A stretch of 14,391 bases of DNA from JAUIGE01 sp045106685 (GTDB lineage Bacteria > Bacteroidota > Bacteroidia > J057). Below, piece by piece: positions 1-7,698 of the stretch. Location of the stretch: assembly GCA_045106685.1 (NCBI GenBank), contig JBGCFB010000196.1, positions 1-14,391 on the forward strand, read 5' to 3'. The position numbers and the translations under genes are program-made. How positions within the stretch are numbered: position 1 is the first letter of the stretch; every line of letters begins with the position of its first letter. Under the pieces are notes generated by a model that worked only from the letters and a program-made list of their open reading frames with translations, was not told the origin of the DNA and ran no database searches.

Positions 1-699
1 GCCTTTTGTGCGACAGGCCTACTCGATCTCAAGCATAACCTACTTCATTACGAGATTTATGATCAGATTTTTTATCTCTATAAAGAGTCTGAAGAGCATT
101 TTGACCGTCCGCTAAGCAACATTGTGTACATGGGGATGGGCGAACCCTTGCTGAACTATCGTAATGTGATGCGTTCTGTCGATTTTGTGACGAGCGAAGA
201 TGGCTTGGCGATGTCTCCTCGTCGTATTACAGTATCGACTTCAGGAATTGCGAAGATGATCAAGAAGCTGGGAGACGATGGTGCTCGTTTTGAGTTTGCG
301 CTGTCGCTGCACTCAGCGATTGATGAGGTGCGTTCGCGTTTTATGTCTATCAATGACAGCAATAATCTGGAGTCATTGAAGGAGGCGCTTATCTATTTTT
401 ATGAAAAAACGGGTACACGTGTCACCTATGAATACTGTGTATTTCAGGACGTCAATGATTCTCTTGAAGATGCGAAAGCCTTGGCTGCATTCAGTCGCGT
501 TATTCCATCAAAGATTAATTTGATCGAGTATAATGCTTTCCCTGAGTCAGGCTTCAAAAACGCTAATCCTGAGCGGATGGGCCGTTTTATCAAATATCTT
601 GAAGATCAGCGCCTTATCGTCAATGTGCGCCGCTCGCGCGGGCGCGACATCGACGGCGGCTGTGGCCAGTTGGCCTTGAGGCATTCGGAGAAGGCATAG
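1..699 (+). CDS. rlmN: 23S rRNA (adenine2503-C2)/tRNA A37 methyltransferase RlmN, 5'-truncated by window edge
   Basis: The gene is open from base 1 and lacks its N-terminal part; 232 residues are visible and roughly 115 are probably missing. RlmN is a cytosolic radical-SAM enzyme that methylates C2 of A2503 in 23S rRNA and A37 of some tRNAs. The first visible residues, AFCATG, contain the third cysteine of the CxxxCxxC [4Fe-4S] motif; the other two lie off the edge. MGMGEPLLNY at residues 42-51 is the SAM-binding GEP motif. SLHSAIDEVRSRFM matches the family's SLHA..DE.R..LMP segment. The C-terminal RGRDIDGGCGQLA carries Cys221, equivalent to the methyl-carrying Cys355 of the E. coli enzyme. 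The stop TAG at 697-699 is one base from the stop of the convergent gene, so there is no separate terminator. Cfr is an alternative in the same superfamily, but the GCGQLA tail and a housekeeping setting favour RlmN. Confidence 0.95.
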   Translation, partial: AFCATGLLDLKHNLLHYEIYDQIFYLYKESEEHFDRPLSNIVYMGMGEPLLNYRNVMRSVDFVTSEDGLAMSPRRITVSTSGIAKMIKKLGDDGARFEFALSLHSAIDEVRSRFMSINDSNNLESLKEALIYFYEKTGTRVTYEYCVFQDVNDSLEDAKALAAFSRVIPSKINLIEYNAFPESGFKNANPERMGRFIKYLEDQRLIVNVRRSRGRDIDGGCGQLALRHSEKA

Positions 700-700
700 T

Positions 701-3700
701 CTACCGCACCACCAACTTCCCAACAAGTACTCGGCCTGCTACACTAATTTCATAGACATATACTCCGGCAGACACTCCCTTCAACATAAATGGATAGTGC
801 TGTTCTCCGGCGCGTTCAACATTGATTTGGGAGCTGAAAATGCGTCTGCCCTGAGAATCGAATACATCAAATGGAACTTGTCCCTGCATGTCCGCTTGGA
901 AACTCAGGTTAAATCGTTCCTTTCCAGGATTAGGTGAAATGTAAATTCCTCCGGCAGTTTCGAGGGTTATTTCACGAATATTTGAATAGGAAACTGCTCC
1001 CTGAAAGTCTACCGCACGAATACGGTATTGATGTACCCCTAGCGGCAAACTCTCGTGCAAGAAAGTGTATGTTTTCTGATCATCATATGGCAATGTAGCC
1101 AGCGCCTCAAAGTCTTCACCTGAAGGTTTATGCTCAACAATGAAGTGACTAATAGCATCATCGGAAAGGAAATCCCAACTCAGTTCTGTCTGATCACCAG
1201 AAGCAATCGCATCGAGCATAAATGTTTGTTCTGGTAATGCGCCAACTTCAATTATTACAGTGTCTCTCAATATACAGTCTCCATTATCAGCTTCTACATA
1301 GAACACATAAAAGCTGCTAGCTAGTCCTAGTGGATTCGTCGTTGGATCTTTGAGCGTTGAATCTTGAAAAACGCCATTTCCAGCATTACTTGTCCAGGAG
1401 TACACGACATTATTTTCTTGCGGTCTAAACCTGACGGCATCATTTAGAACCTGATTCTGTAGCAAAATGAAATTTCTTCCCGGAGTTGTTTCACCATTTA
1501 CCGTGGATAATTGAATGCCCTGGGTAATGCGAGTAACAGGGTCAGCATCGACCTGTGAACAGTGTACTTCTATAAAGCCGTTTGCTTCATACAGAATCAG
1601 TTGAATCGAGACTAAGTTGGTGCTGGCGTAATACGGGACATTGGTATAGGTTAGCACAAATCGCCTGTTTCCTGCTGTACCTAAAGTTTGATAATTAATC
1701 GTACCGCCTGCGTTTGGTTCCAAGTCAGTACCTAGAAAGGAGATCAGGTTTGTAGGCGCTCCAGGGTCAGGAATGGTGAATGTTCCTGGAACTGTAGAGT
1801 TAGGATTTGTAAAGCTTAGCCAGCCATTTGAATTTACCCATACTTGCGAAAATGGACTGCAATACCAGTCAAAGTTGAAACCAAGGTTAAATGGACCTTG
1901 GGTATCATCATCTGTCATGGTTAAGGTCGTTCCACCTGAAGGTTCTGGAGCATAAGGTATTTTTGCAACGAGATAATCTGTACAATTTGGCGTGAGAATA
2001 CCTGTATACGTAGTGTTGATAGTTGGAGTAGAACCGATTGGTAAAGGTCCTGCAGGGCCAGTCGCGGCTAAGTTCGCTGCTGTCACTTGAGTAGGATAGC
2101 AAAAGGTATCAGTACAACCGCTTCCATTATCAGTTACTACCGCACAATAGGTTGTGGGGTTAGTAGGTGTTACGTTGATACTATCTCCTGTTCCCACCAG
2201 GACTCCAGGAGGTAGAGGTGCTTCATACCAGGTTACGGTATATGGTGAGCCTCGGTCGTAAGAGAATCTCCAGGCTTCTTCATCGCCTGAATTGATGCTG
2301 AATGGAGTATTGTTCCGTCCTGGTGCTGCGACACCTTGTGCGCCTCCAGGAGCTTCTACACCTATTGTATTAGAGGTGCCTGTGTTTACTCTGCTTAGAT
2401 GTATTTCGATATCTCCAGTCGCTTCAAATAGCTTGACCTGGACAGTGTTCTGATTGTTGTTGATATTAACACTTACGGCGTCTAGCATCGTCAGGTAGCC
2501 GATACGATTTGGAGCTGTTCCACTTACAGAGTAACTCAAAAATGAACCAGAAAAGGGACTCATAACCAGATCGCTCCAAATGAAGGCAACTATTCCATTT
2601 GGAGAGGTGGCCGAAGGGATACTTTGAGCCCTGGTAAATGGGGATAAGGCTGGATTGTTGAAGGTAAACCAGCCACCAGAGGAGACATAGATCGTATCTA
2701 CTTTTTGACAATAAAAATCTAGATCAAACCCTAATGGAATTGCTCCGGAAGTAGTAGCAATCCCGAGTGGGATAATTTGACTTGTGGCCAGGTTTACGCG
2801 GTCTAAACGGTGAGGGATCGACCTCACTTTGTACGAAGCGCAGTTCCCTGCCGTAGTATTGGAATTAAGGGTGATAGGAGGCCCTCCGGGACAATAGGTA
2901 GTTCCTGAAAGCGTAGGATTAAATGCTAAATAGGGAGCACTGACATCGACCTGTACCGCACTCGTAACAATACAGCCTGAAACGGGGTCTGTAACCGACA
3001 AGGTGTATACTGTAGTATCAGTGGGGCTGACGGTAGGGTTCGCGCTAGATGAATCCGAGACTGTTCCGGCAGGAAACCAGGAATACAAAAACGGCCCACC
3101 TGAGCCCCCTGCAACGGTAGAGCTAAGAGGCACATTCTGTAATCCACACAGAGAAGTATCACCGCCAGTCTGTAAAGTCGGAGGGTTTAATACAGTAACT
3201 GTTACTTGAGGAGCGGGCGCTGAGCAAACAAAGTCAGTCGCCACAGTGTAGGTGGTAGTAACGGTGGGATTGACCTGAAGCGAGGCCACGTTTGTAGTCA
3301 GCCCGTTGAGACTATTCATATCACCACTGACCACAGACCAGTTGAAGGTACTTCCTCCAAAAGCTGTTAACGTGGCTGGGTTACTTCCATTGCTACAGGA
3401 AAACTTCGCTGCAGCACCGAGGATCGTACTTCCATCCTGGATATTAATCGTGAGGACTTTTACAGTAGATGCGAAAACAGGACAACCATTATCTCGAAGT
3501 TTAAATACCATGTGGAACTTCTCTGGTGTCATTGGTGCGACCCAGCAGAACTGCCCTGATACACTATTTCCATTAATGACATTTGTTAAGATTGCTCCTG
3601 GCAAAGGCAGGCTATCTCGCATGAATAAGCTGTCAGTAAGATCCAGATCATTTCCTGCAATATCGAACTTGAGTGTATCTCCAGGGCAAACATCTATTTG

Positions 3701-4588
3701 GTCATCATTCATAATACCACCAGATAGATTGGTAATATTTCCAAATGTAGGAGGAGTATTTAAAGAAGGGCAGGCGATGTAATAAATCTGATATTCGCGG
3801 ACCACGCTGCCGATTTTTACTCCATTACGATATTCATCTATCCGCATAGCAAACACTGCAACATAGCCAGACGAGCCTGTGGGCCGAATAGCGATCTCTC
3901 CTGTGAGTGGATTGAGATTGATTGCTGGAGTAGAAGGGAGTGGATTTGCCGCTGTGAACGGTGGTACATAAGCCGTTGAGTTATTGACTGTTTGCCGGGT
4001 TTCGATTAATTCAAATCCTAGCGAATCTCCATCAAGCTCACAAATACCTGGATCGAGAATATAATCGCTGTTGATGCATAAAACATGCACACCAGAACCA
4101 AAAAATGTTGGTGAGCTATTGCAAGCTCCATTGAGATTGTCCAGCGTGGCTTCAATATATTGAGAGCCAAGTCTTGGAAGATTGTTTCCAGCGTTTCGGC
4201 AGCATGCTTGATTTACACCAAATATCCAGTCATTGGCTGGGGGGAGAGTGACTATCCCTCGGAAAATATTTTGCTCCTGGCAGACTGATACAGTACCATT
4301 GCAAGAAGGAGAGTTATTGGTAGGAGTGATCTGGGTTGGCCCGCCTACGCGAGGCATGTTGGGCGTAAGGTTACTTCCCAAACTTGCCGAGCGAACGGTT
4401 AAGTTTGGGCCAATTGCAACGTTTGAGTTGCAGTCCCTATAGATAATTACGGTTACCTCGTATTGGTTTCCTCCAAGACAATTGTAATAGATGTCTCCTC
4501 CCATTACGTGAGTTGCATGGGCTGGCAATACCATCCCAAGCATATATGCTGATGCTATCAGCATATAAGAAATAACTTTACGCACCAT
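701..4588 (-). CDS. Large secreted multidomain adhesin-like protein with T9SS type A sorting domain
   Basis: This 1295-residue protein is probably exported by Sec, then carried across the outer membrane by the type IX system. Residues 1-25 form a signal peptide ending AHA, and the mature protein starts THVMGGDIYY, a beginning common in large Bacteroidota surface proteins. The order is: N-terminal beta-rich domain (about 26-275), a cadherin/Ig-like segment (275-385), two PKD/Ig-like modules (387-466 and 470-550), two related module pairs (582-830 and 868-1118), a fibronectin-III-like domain (1119-1209) and the sorting domain (1215-1295; begins YISPNPGKERF, ends GKLVVR). No catalytic motif is visible, so adhesion or surface-layer function is inference. 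Many paired cysteines suggest disulfides. ATG at 4586-4588 is chosen because it gives a complete signal peptide. The gene converges on rlmN with a one-base gap. I found no convincing promoter upstream. Confidence 0.9.
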   Translation of the reverse strand: MVRKVISYMLIASAYMLGMVLPAHATHVMGGDIYYNCLGGNQYEVTVIIYRDCNSNVAIGPNLTVRSASLGSNLTPNMPRVGGPTQITPTNNSPSCNGTVSVCQEQNIFRGIVTLPPANDWIFGVNQACCRNAGNNLPRLGSQYIEATLDNLNGACNSSPTFFGSGVHVLCINSDYILDPGICELDGDSLGFELIETRQTVNNSTAYVPPFTAANPLPSTPAINLNPLTGEIAIRPTGSSGYVAVFAMRIDEYRNGVKIGSVVREYQIYYIACPSLNTPPTFGNITNLSGGIMNDDQIDVCPGDTLKFDIAGNDLDLTDSLFMRDSLPLPGAILTNVINGNSVSGQFCWVAPMTPEKFHMVFKLRDNGCPVFASTVKVLTINIQDGSTILGAAAKFSCSNGSNPATLTAFGGSTFNWSVVSGDMNSLNGLTTNVASLQVNPTVTTTYTVATDFVCSAPAPQVTVTVLNPPTLQTGGDTSLCGLQNVPLSSTVAGGSGGPFLYSWFPAGTVSDSSSANPTVSPTDTTVYTLSVTDPVSGCIVTSAVQVDVSAPYLAFNPTLSGTTYCPGGPPITLNSNTTAGNCASYKVRSIPHRLDRVNLATSQIIPLGIATTSGAIPLGFDLDFYCQKVDTIYVSSGGWFTFNNPALSPFTRAQSIPSATSPNGIVAFIWSDLVMSPFSGSFLSYSVSGTAPNRIGYLTMLDAVSVNINNNQNTVQVKLFEATGDIEIHLSRVNTGTSNTIGVEAPGGAQGVAAPGRNNTPFSINSGDEEAWRFSYDRGSPYTVTWYEAPLPPGVLVGTGDSINVTPTNPTTYCAVVTDNGSGCTDTFCYPTQVTAANLAATGPAGPLPIGSTPTINTTYTGILTPNCTDYLVAKIPYAPEPSGGTTLTMTDDDTQGPFNLGFNFDWYCSPFSQVWVNSNGWLSFTNPNSTVPGTFTIPDPGAPTNLISFLGTDLEPNAGGTINYQTLGTAGNRRFVLTYTNVPYYASTNLVSIQLILYEANGFIEVHCSQVDADPVTRITQGIQLSTVNGETTPGRNFILLQNQVLNDAVRFRPQENNVVYSWTSNAGNGVFQDSTLKDPTTNPLGLASSFYVFYVEADNGDCILRDTVIIEVGALPEQTFMLDAIASGDQTELSWDFLSDDAISHFIVEHKPSGEDFEALATLPYDDQKTYTFLHESLPLGVHQYRIRAVDFQGAVSYSNIREITLETAGGIYISPNPGKERFNLSFQADMQGQVPFDVFDSQGRRIFSSQINVERAGEQHYPFMLKGVSAGVYVYEISVAGRVLVGKLVVR
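1235..1987 (-). repeat. Internal protein module pair, copy B (residues 868-1118 of the 1295-aa protein)
   Basis: This is the second copy. Landmarks matching copy A are NCTDYLVAKIP, LGFNFDWYC, VNSNGWLSFTNPN, VSIQLILYEANGFIEVHCSQV, TTPGRNFIL and DAVRFRP, followed by an Ig-like unit ending FYVEADNGDCILRDTVIIEV. The two copies are clearly homologous but well diverged, so the duplication is old or was inherited as a unit rather than being a recent tandem duplication. Confidence 0.75.
2099..2845 (-). repeat. Internal protein module pair, copy A (residues 582-830 of the 1295-aa protein)
   Basis: This is the first of two diverged copies. Landmarks in order are NCASYKV, LGFDLDFYC, the VSSGGWFTFNNP turn, a VQVKLFEATGDIEIHLSRV strand pair, APGRNNTPF and EEAWRF, followed by an Ig-like strand set ending YCAVVTDNGSGCTDTFC. 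The same landmarks occur in the same order in copy B. The fold is probably a beta-sandwich, with the GW turn and the LFE..GDIEI strand as anchors; this is inferred from the pattern only. Confidence 0.75.
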
Positions 4589-4884
4589 GATACTACTTCC
4601 CTATCGTGTTATCGTGTGAAAAAGCGAGCTGTATGTAAAAGGTGTCAAGCAAGGGATTATTCATCTAAGAAAATCAATTTATACCTCAATTACAATCGCA
4701 TCCGTTAATCCTAACGTCAAATAGACCAATAAGAGACAATTTGTATCCCGTAATGGGTACTTTCTGGACAAGCTTTTTCACACATCACCTTTTGATAAGT
4801 TAGGAAGTTTGTTCTGTTAAAAGCCGCGTGTATAATCAGGTCTCAAAGGCTTTTCAGGATTCATTGGAAAATAATCGATAATCC
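4589..4884. other. Intergenic region between the divergent large T9SS gene and rpmB
   Basis: I see no gene here. The one notable structure is an inverted repeat, AAAAGCC at 4819-4825 and GGCTTTT at 4848-4854, separated by 22 bases and extended by CTG/CAG outside a two-base bulge. It lacks a long T-run and is not a clear terminator. No good match to the Bacteroidota promoter pattern was found on the minus strand for the 1295-residue gene. The rpmB promoter lies immediately downstream. Confidence 0.6.
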
Positions 4885-4916
4885 TTTGGTTTTTCCGTAG
4901 GCCCTGCCGATATTTG
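4885..4916 (+). promoter_or_regulatory. Bacteroidota-type sigma promoter for rpmB
   Basis: The -33 element TTTG is at 4885-4888 and the -7 element GATATTTG at 4909-4916, with a 20-base spacer. Known Bacteroidota promoters have TTTG-N19..21-TAnnTTTG, so only the first base of the -7 box deviates. The predicted start near 4923 gives a leader of about 30 bases before the rpmB ATG. Confidence 0.7.
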
Positions 4917-4954
4917 CAGTCCTGTTTTCAAAAGACAGTAAAAACCATAGAATT

Positions 4955-5191
4955 ATGTCTAAAGTTTGTCAAGTCACCGGTAAGCGTCCTATGTCGGGAA
5001 ACAATGTTTCTCACGCTAATAACAAGACCCGTCGTAAGTTCAATCCGAACTTGCAGAAAAAGCGCTTTTACTTTGAAGAAGAAGATCGTTGGGTAACGCT
5101 TAAAGTTTCAGGGCACGGAATGCGTATTATCAACCGCAGAGGCTTAGCTTCTGTGTTAAAAGATATGCGCGAACGTGGCGTGAAAGTATAA
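4955..5191 (+). CDS. rpmB: 50S ribosomal protein L28
   Basis: This 78-residue protein is the full usual length for L28, a large-subunit ribosomal protein. The N-terminus MSKVCQVTGKRPMSGNNVSH is the family signature, followed by the basic KTRRKFNPNLQKKRF segment and the C-terminal GMRIINRRGLASVLKDM motif. The ATG follows an A-rich AAAAACCATAGAATT leader without a Shine-Dalgarno sequence, as is usual in this phylum. In many Bacteroidota rpmB is followed by rpmG (L33), a DUF4295 gene and ftsY. Here a strong terminator and a T9SS cargo gene follow instead, so rpmB appears to be transcribed alone. Confidence 0.98.
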   Translation: MSKVCQVTGKRPMSGNNVSHANNKTRRKFNPNLQKKRFYFEEEDRWVTLKVSGHGMRIINRRGLASVLKDMRERGVKV

Positions 5192-5235
5192 TTTGCCTAT
5201 GCAGCTTATGTAATATAGGCTTGTCTTAATAATAC

Positions 5236-5275
5236 AAAACTCAAATTACCAATGTAATTTGAGTTTTTTCTTTTT
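5236..5275 (+). terminator. Rho-independent terminator after rpmB
   Basis: A perfect 14-bp stem pairs 5236-5249 (AAAACTCAAATTAC) with 5254-5267 (GTAATTTGAGTTTT), with a four-base loop CAAT. The right arm runs into T-rich sequence to 5275. The stem starts 44 bases after the rpmB stop. It is AT-rich but long, and its A-rich left arm could also let it work on the opposite strand. Confidence 0.9.
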
Positions 5276-5276
5276 G

Positions 5277-5304
5277 CGAAGCAACGGCTTGAGTGCCTGC
5301 TTCG
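5277..5304 (+). repeat. Small hairpin upstream of the 421-aa T9SS gene
   Basis: CGAAGCA (5277-5283) pairs with TGCTTCG (5298-5304), and inside it GGC pairs with GCC around the loop TTGAGT. It sits directly after the rpmB terminator T-run and before the next gene. It may be a leader structure, or may have no function. Confidence 0.5.
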
Positions 5305-5349
5305 TCCTATTGTCCCAATCAAGTAATGTCACTCTTTGTGAATACGAAT

Positions 5350-6615
5350 ATGCGCTTCCAACTACTGGCTGTACTCATGATCCTCATGAGTGGATGGGCC
5401 AATGCTCAGGTTACTTCTCGCTCAGGTTTTACCGCACCTCAAGAGTCTCATCAGGCCAAAAGACCTTTTCCTTGTCGAAGTAGTGATGCGATTTTCGAAG
5501 AAACCTTTTCAGGTAACACGCTACCTACAGGCTGGACAGCTCTTGCAAGAGATACTGCTACGATTAATCCTGCGATCGATACGATATATCAGGATAATTG
5601 GCAGCAGATTGTGGATTTTAAGGACCCAACGAATGGGGTCGTAGCCTCGCCTTCATGGCATGACTTTACAGACCGCAAGGTTCCTACTGATAATTGGTTA
5701 ATCTCTCCAGAAGTAAATCTCGGCGATAATACCTGTTTTTCGTGGGTCGCATATTCCCAGGATCGCTTTTTCTCCGAATCATACGATGTGCTGATTTCTC
5801 CAACTGGCAGCACTGATCTTACCAGCTTTACTGATACGATTGAAGTTGTTCAGGAAGAAGGTTTTTTCCTTGTATATCGGTCAGCTAATTTGAGCAAGTA
5901 TGCCAATCAAGCTGTACGAGTCGCTTTCAGACATACCAAGGTGCAGGGCTTTATGCTCGTGCTCGATGATGTCCGCTTTGCTGAGGTAGATGCTCAGGAT
6001 GTTGGAGTTTCTGAACTTATTCGCCCTTCTGGCGGCCTCCGTTTTGATAGCCTTAAGGTCACCTTCGCGATTCGTAATTATGGAAGTGACACTGTAAACC
6101 TCGAAAATGTGCGTCTTGGGTTTCGTGATAATAATCAGACCATTGCGGAAGATACTTTGGTGATTTTTAATGATAACAAAATCCGACTGGCTCCTAATGA
6201 CACTGCTCACGTAAGTCATCCTGTTCGCTGGAATCCTGATTCCGACTCGGCGGCATTTGATTTGTGGGCCTGGACAAAACTGGGGAATGATGCTTTTTCA
6301 GGAAATGACACACTTTACCGCCGTGTCGGCGTAGGGGTTGATGTAACCAGTATCGATGAAGGATCAAGTTTCGCTAATCTTACAGCTTTTCCGAATCCAA
6401 GTAATGGGCTCATCTATATACAGGGAAGCCTTGAAACAGCTGCTACCTTACACGTATTCGACGCAACTGGAAGGAACCTAATAGCTCCAAGGGCAATACC
6501 CGCAGGAGCTATCACAGAGAAAGTAGACCTTCAGCATATTCCGGCCGGAATCTATTTCATCAGCTTACAAAATGCTAAAGGCGACCGCTTTACAAAGCGA
6601 ATGTTGATTCACTAA
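5350..6615 (+). CDS. Secreted choice-of-anchor-J / cleaved-adhesin-type protein with T9SS type A sorting domain
   Basis: From the ATG at 5350 the protein has 421 residues. Residues 1-19 form a compact signal peptide (MRFQLLAVLM to GWANA, cleaved before Q20). Residues 48-212 resemble the choice-of-anchor-J/cleaved adhesin beta-sandwich: FEETFSGNTLPTGW near the start, DNWLISPEVNL in the middle, and LDDVRF closing it at 205-210. Residues 216-327 look like a CARDB-type Ig domain (DVGVSELIRPSGG, ending GNDTLYRRV). Residues 344-421 are the T9SS sorting domain (AFPNPSNGLIYI, then IPAGIYFISL, ending KRMLIH). The role is probably surface binding; no catalytic residues are seen. In-frame ATG 5326 would add eight residues and is a real alternative. 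A GTG at 5293 lies in a hairpin and is unlikely. Its stop codon overlaps that of the next gene on the other strand. Confidence 0.85.
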   Translation: MRFQLLAVLMILMSGWANAQVTSRSGFTAPQESHQAKRPFPCRSSDAIFEETFSGNTLPTGWTALARDTATINPAIDTIYQDNWQQIVDFKDPTNGVVASPSWHDFTDRKVPTDNWLISPEVNLGDNTCFSWVAYSQDRFFSESYDVLISPTGSTDLTSFTDTIEVVQEEGFFLVYRSANLSKYANQAVRVAFRHTKVQGFMLVLDDVRFAEVDAQDVGVSELIRPSGGLRFDSLKVTFAIRNYGSDTVNLENVRLGFRDNNQTIAEDTLVIFNDNKIRLAPNDTAHVSHPVRWNPDSDSAAFDLWAWTKLGNDAFSGNDTLYRRVGVGVDVTSIDEGSSFANLTAFPNPSNGLIYIQGSLETAATLHVFDATGRNLIAPRAIPAGAITEKVDLQHIPAGIYFISLQNAKGDRFTKRMLIH

Positions 6616-7583
6616 CGAATGATAAATCGCTGGGTCAGATTGCTCCAGCGCTTGTTCGAAAGTTGAAGAACATACACGCCTGATGGATAGGCTTGTAGTG
6701 GGATTTGACTGCCGTTTTGTAAGTCTTTGAAGTGCCCCACAACCTTTCCTAAGTTATTCACTAACAGTCCGTTAAATCGCGCTTGTGGTAATGATAGGAC
6801 TGATAATTCTATCTTGGTTTGAGCAGGATTAGGGAAAAGGGTAAACGAAATAGCCGGGTCTTTTTCAAAATCAAGATCAGTAATCCAGCCGCGACACGGA
6901 ACAGTGAAGCGTAACATCGTATCTACATAAATGACTTGACTGTTTCGAGTTACCCGGACAACTTGCTGTTCTTGTTCGCAATTGTCACCTATACATGACA
7001 AGGAGTAGAATGGGTGAACATCCGAACCAATTCCCTCCACCCAATTCATCGTAAAAATGACTTCTTCAGGGAAATTAGGGTAAGGGTAGTAGTTCATATT
7101 CATTTTTTTACGCGAAATGCCTTCATAGTCTACCTGGCGTTCATCGATGCTCCACATATCAGTTCTTGCCTCTACTGCACCAAAAGGATGGTTGATATTG
7201 CAGCGCAAGGTATCATCTATACCTGCAGCGAAATTATACATTAGTCCTTCAGGACGGCTGCATTTTACCGTGTCTACAAAGACGCCATTTCGTTTGGTGA
7301 GTTCCAGGTGCCGGATCATTACTGAATCGCCTTCTATTCGGTAGTACCCCATGAGTCTGCAATCACTTTCGTTTCTGTCGCAATCGAAAATTTCAATGTA
7401 TTGGTTGTCGCATAATGGGACCAGGTCGCCGTTTTTTATAAATCGAGTTTCGCAAAACCCTGTAAAGTAATTCCAGGTGACGTACTCCCATTTTTGGTCG
7501 TCTTGTTCAGTTGGAAACCCTAATTGGCAGTAACCTTGGGTCGATATGATTGCGAGGAAGGCGAGTGTAAATAATGTTTTCAT
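6612..7583 (-). CDS. Secreted Cys-rich protein of unknown function with T9SS type A sorting domain
   Basis: This 323-residue protein starts at an ATG giving a clear signal peptide (MKTLFTLAFLAIISTQGYC, cleaved before or near Q20). Residues 30-240 match no family I recognise. They contain nine cysteines (44, 58, 68, 75, 108, 128, 197, 202, 230), several in close pairs (CDNQYIEIFDC; CIGDNC), suggesting disulfides after export, and are rich in aromatic residues. The opening KWEYVTWNYFTGFC recalls small Bacteroidota secreted proteins with a heme- or ligand-binding-like start, but that is not enough to assign one. Residues 246-323 form the sorting domain (FTLFPNPAQTKIELSV, YPSGVYVLQL, ending TQRFIIR). 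The TAG stop (6612-6614) overlaps the TAA of the convergent T9SS gene. A long hairpin sits four bases before the start codon. Confidence 0.85.
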   Translation of the reverse strand: MKTLFTLAFLAIISTQGYCQLGFPTEQDDQKWEYVTWNYFTGFCETRFIKNGDLVPLCDNQYIEIFDCDRNESDCRLMGYYRIEGDSVMIRHLELTKRNGVFVDTVKCSRPEGLMYNFAAGIDDTLRCNINHPFGAVEARTDMWSIDERQVDYEGISRKKMNMNYYPYPNFPEEVIFTMNWVEGIGSDVHPFYSLSCIGDNCEQEQQVVRVTRNSQVIYVDTMLRFTVPCRGWITDLDFEKDPAISFTLFPNPAQTKIELSVLSLPQARFNGLLVNNLGKVVGHFKDLQNGSQIPLQAYPSGVYVLQLSNKRWSNLTQRFIIR

Positions 7584-7587
7584 TTCA

Positions 7588-7629
7588 CGTTTTATTTTTA
7601 GGACGTTCCTAAGTCCTATAAATAAAACG
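7588..7629 (-). promoter_or_regulatory. 17-bp hairpin ending four bases before the start codon of the 323-aa T9SS gene
   Basis: CGTTTTATTTTTAGGAC at 7588-7604 pairs with 7613-7629 at 16 of 17 positions, around the eight-base loop 7605-7612. In the mRNA the stem would lie immediately 5' of the AUG (7581-7583), with only TGAA between. It could be an RNA element controlling initiation, a processing or stability structure, or a DNA operator. The sequence alone cannot tell these apart. Confidence 0.6.
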
Positions 7630-7663
7630 ACCTTCCTGTGGAGAGTGCTGCATAGAAGCGCAT

Positions 7664-7690
7664 AAAAAAAGGCGCGATTACTCGCGCCTT
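7664..7690 (-). terminator. Rho-independent terminator after the 98-aa gene
   Basis: On the minus strand AAGGCGCGA pairs with TCGCGCCTT (7682-7690 with 7669-7677) around a four-base loop GTAA, followed by a T-run that reads as A's at 7664-7670 on the plus strand. It begins nine bases after the stop codon of the gene at 7699, separating it from the T9SS gene downstream. Confidence 0.9.
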
Positions 7691-7698
7691 CATGCAGA

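Noticed and set aside
701..703. Possible fused or overlapping rlmN/surface-protein pair
   Set aside because: The stops are on opposite strands, one base apart, with both proteins having complete family C-termini, so this is tight packing rather than a fusion.
3306..3782. 158-codon plus-strand frame inside the 1295-residue gene
   Set aside because: It lies fully inside a gene with clear signal peptide and sorting domain, and has no recognisable features.
5881..6219. 112-codon minus-strand frame inside the 421-aa T9SS gene
   Set aside because: It is antisense to clear CARDB-type coding sequence and has no family features.
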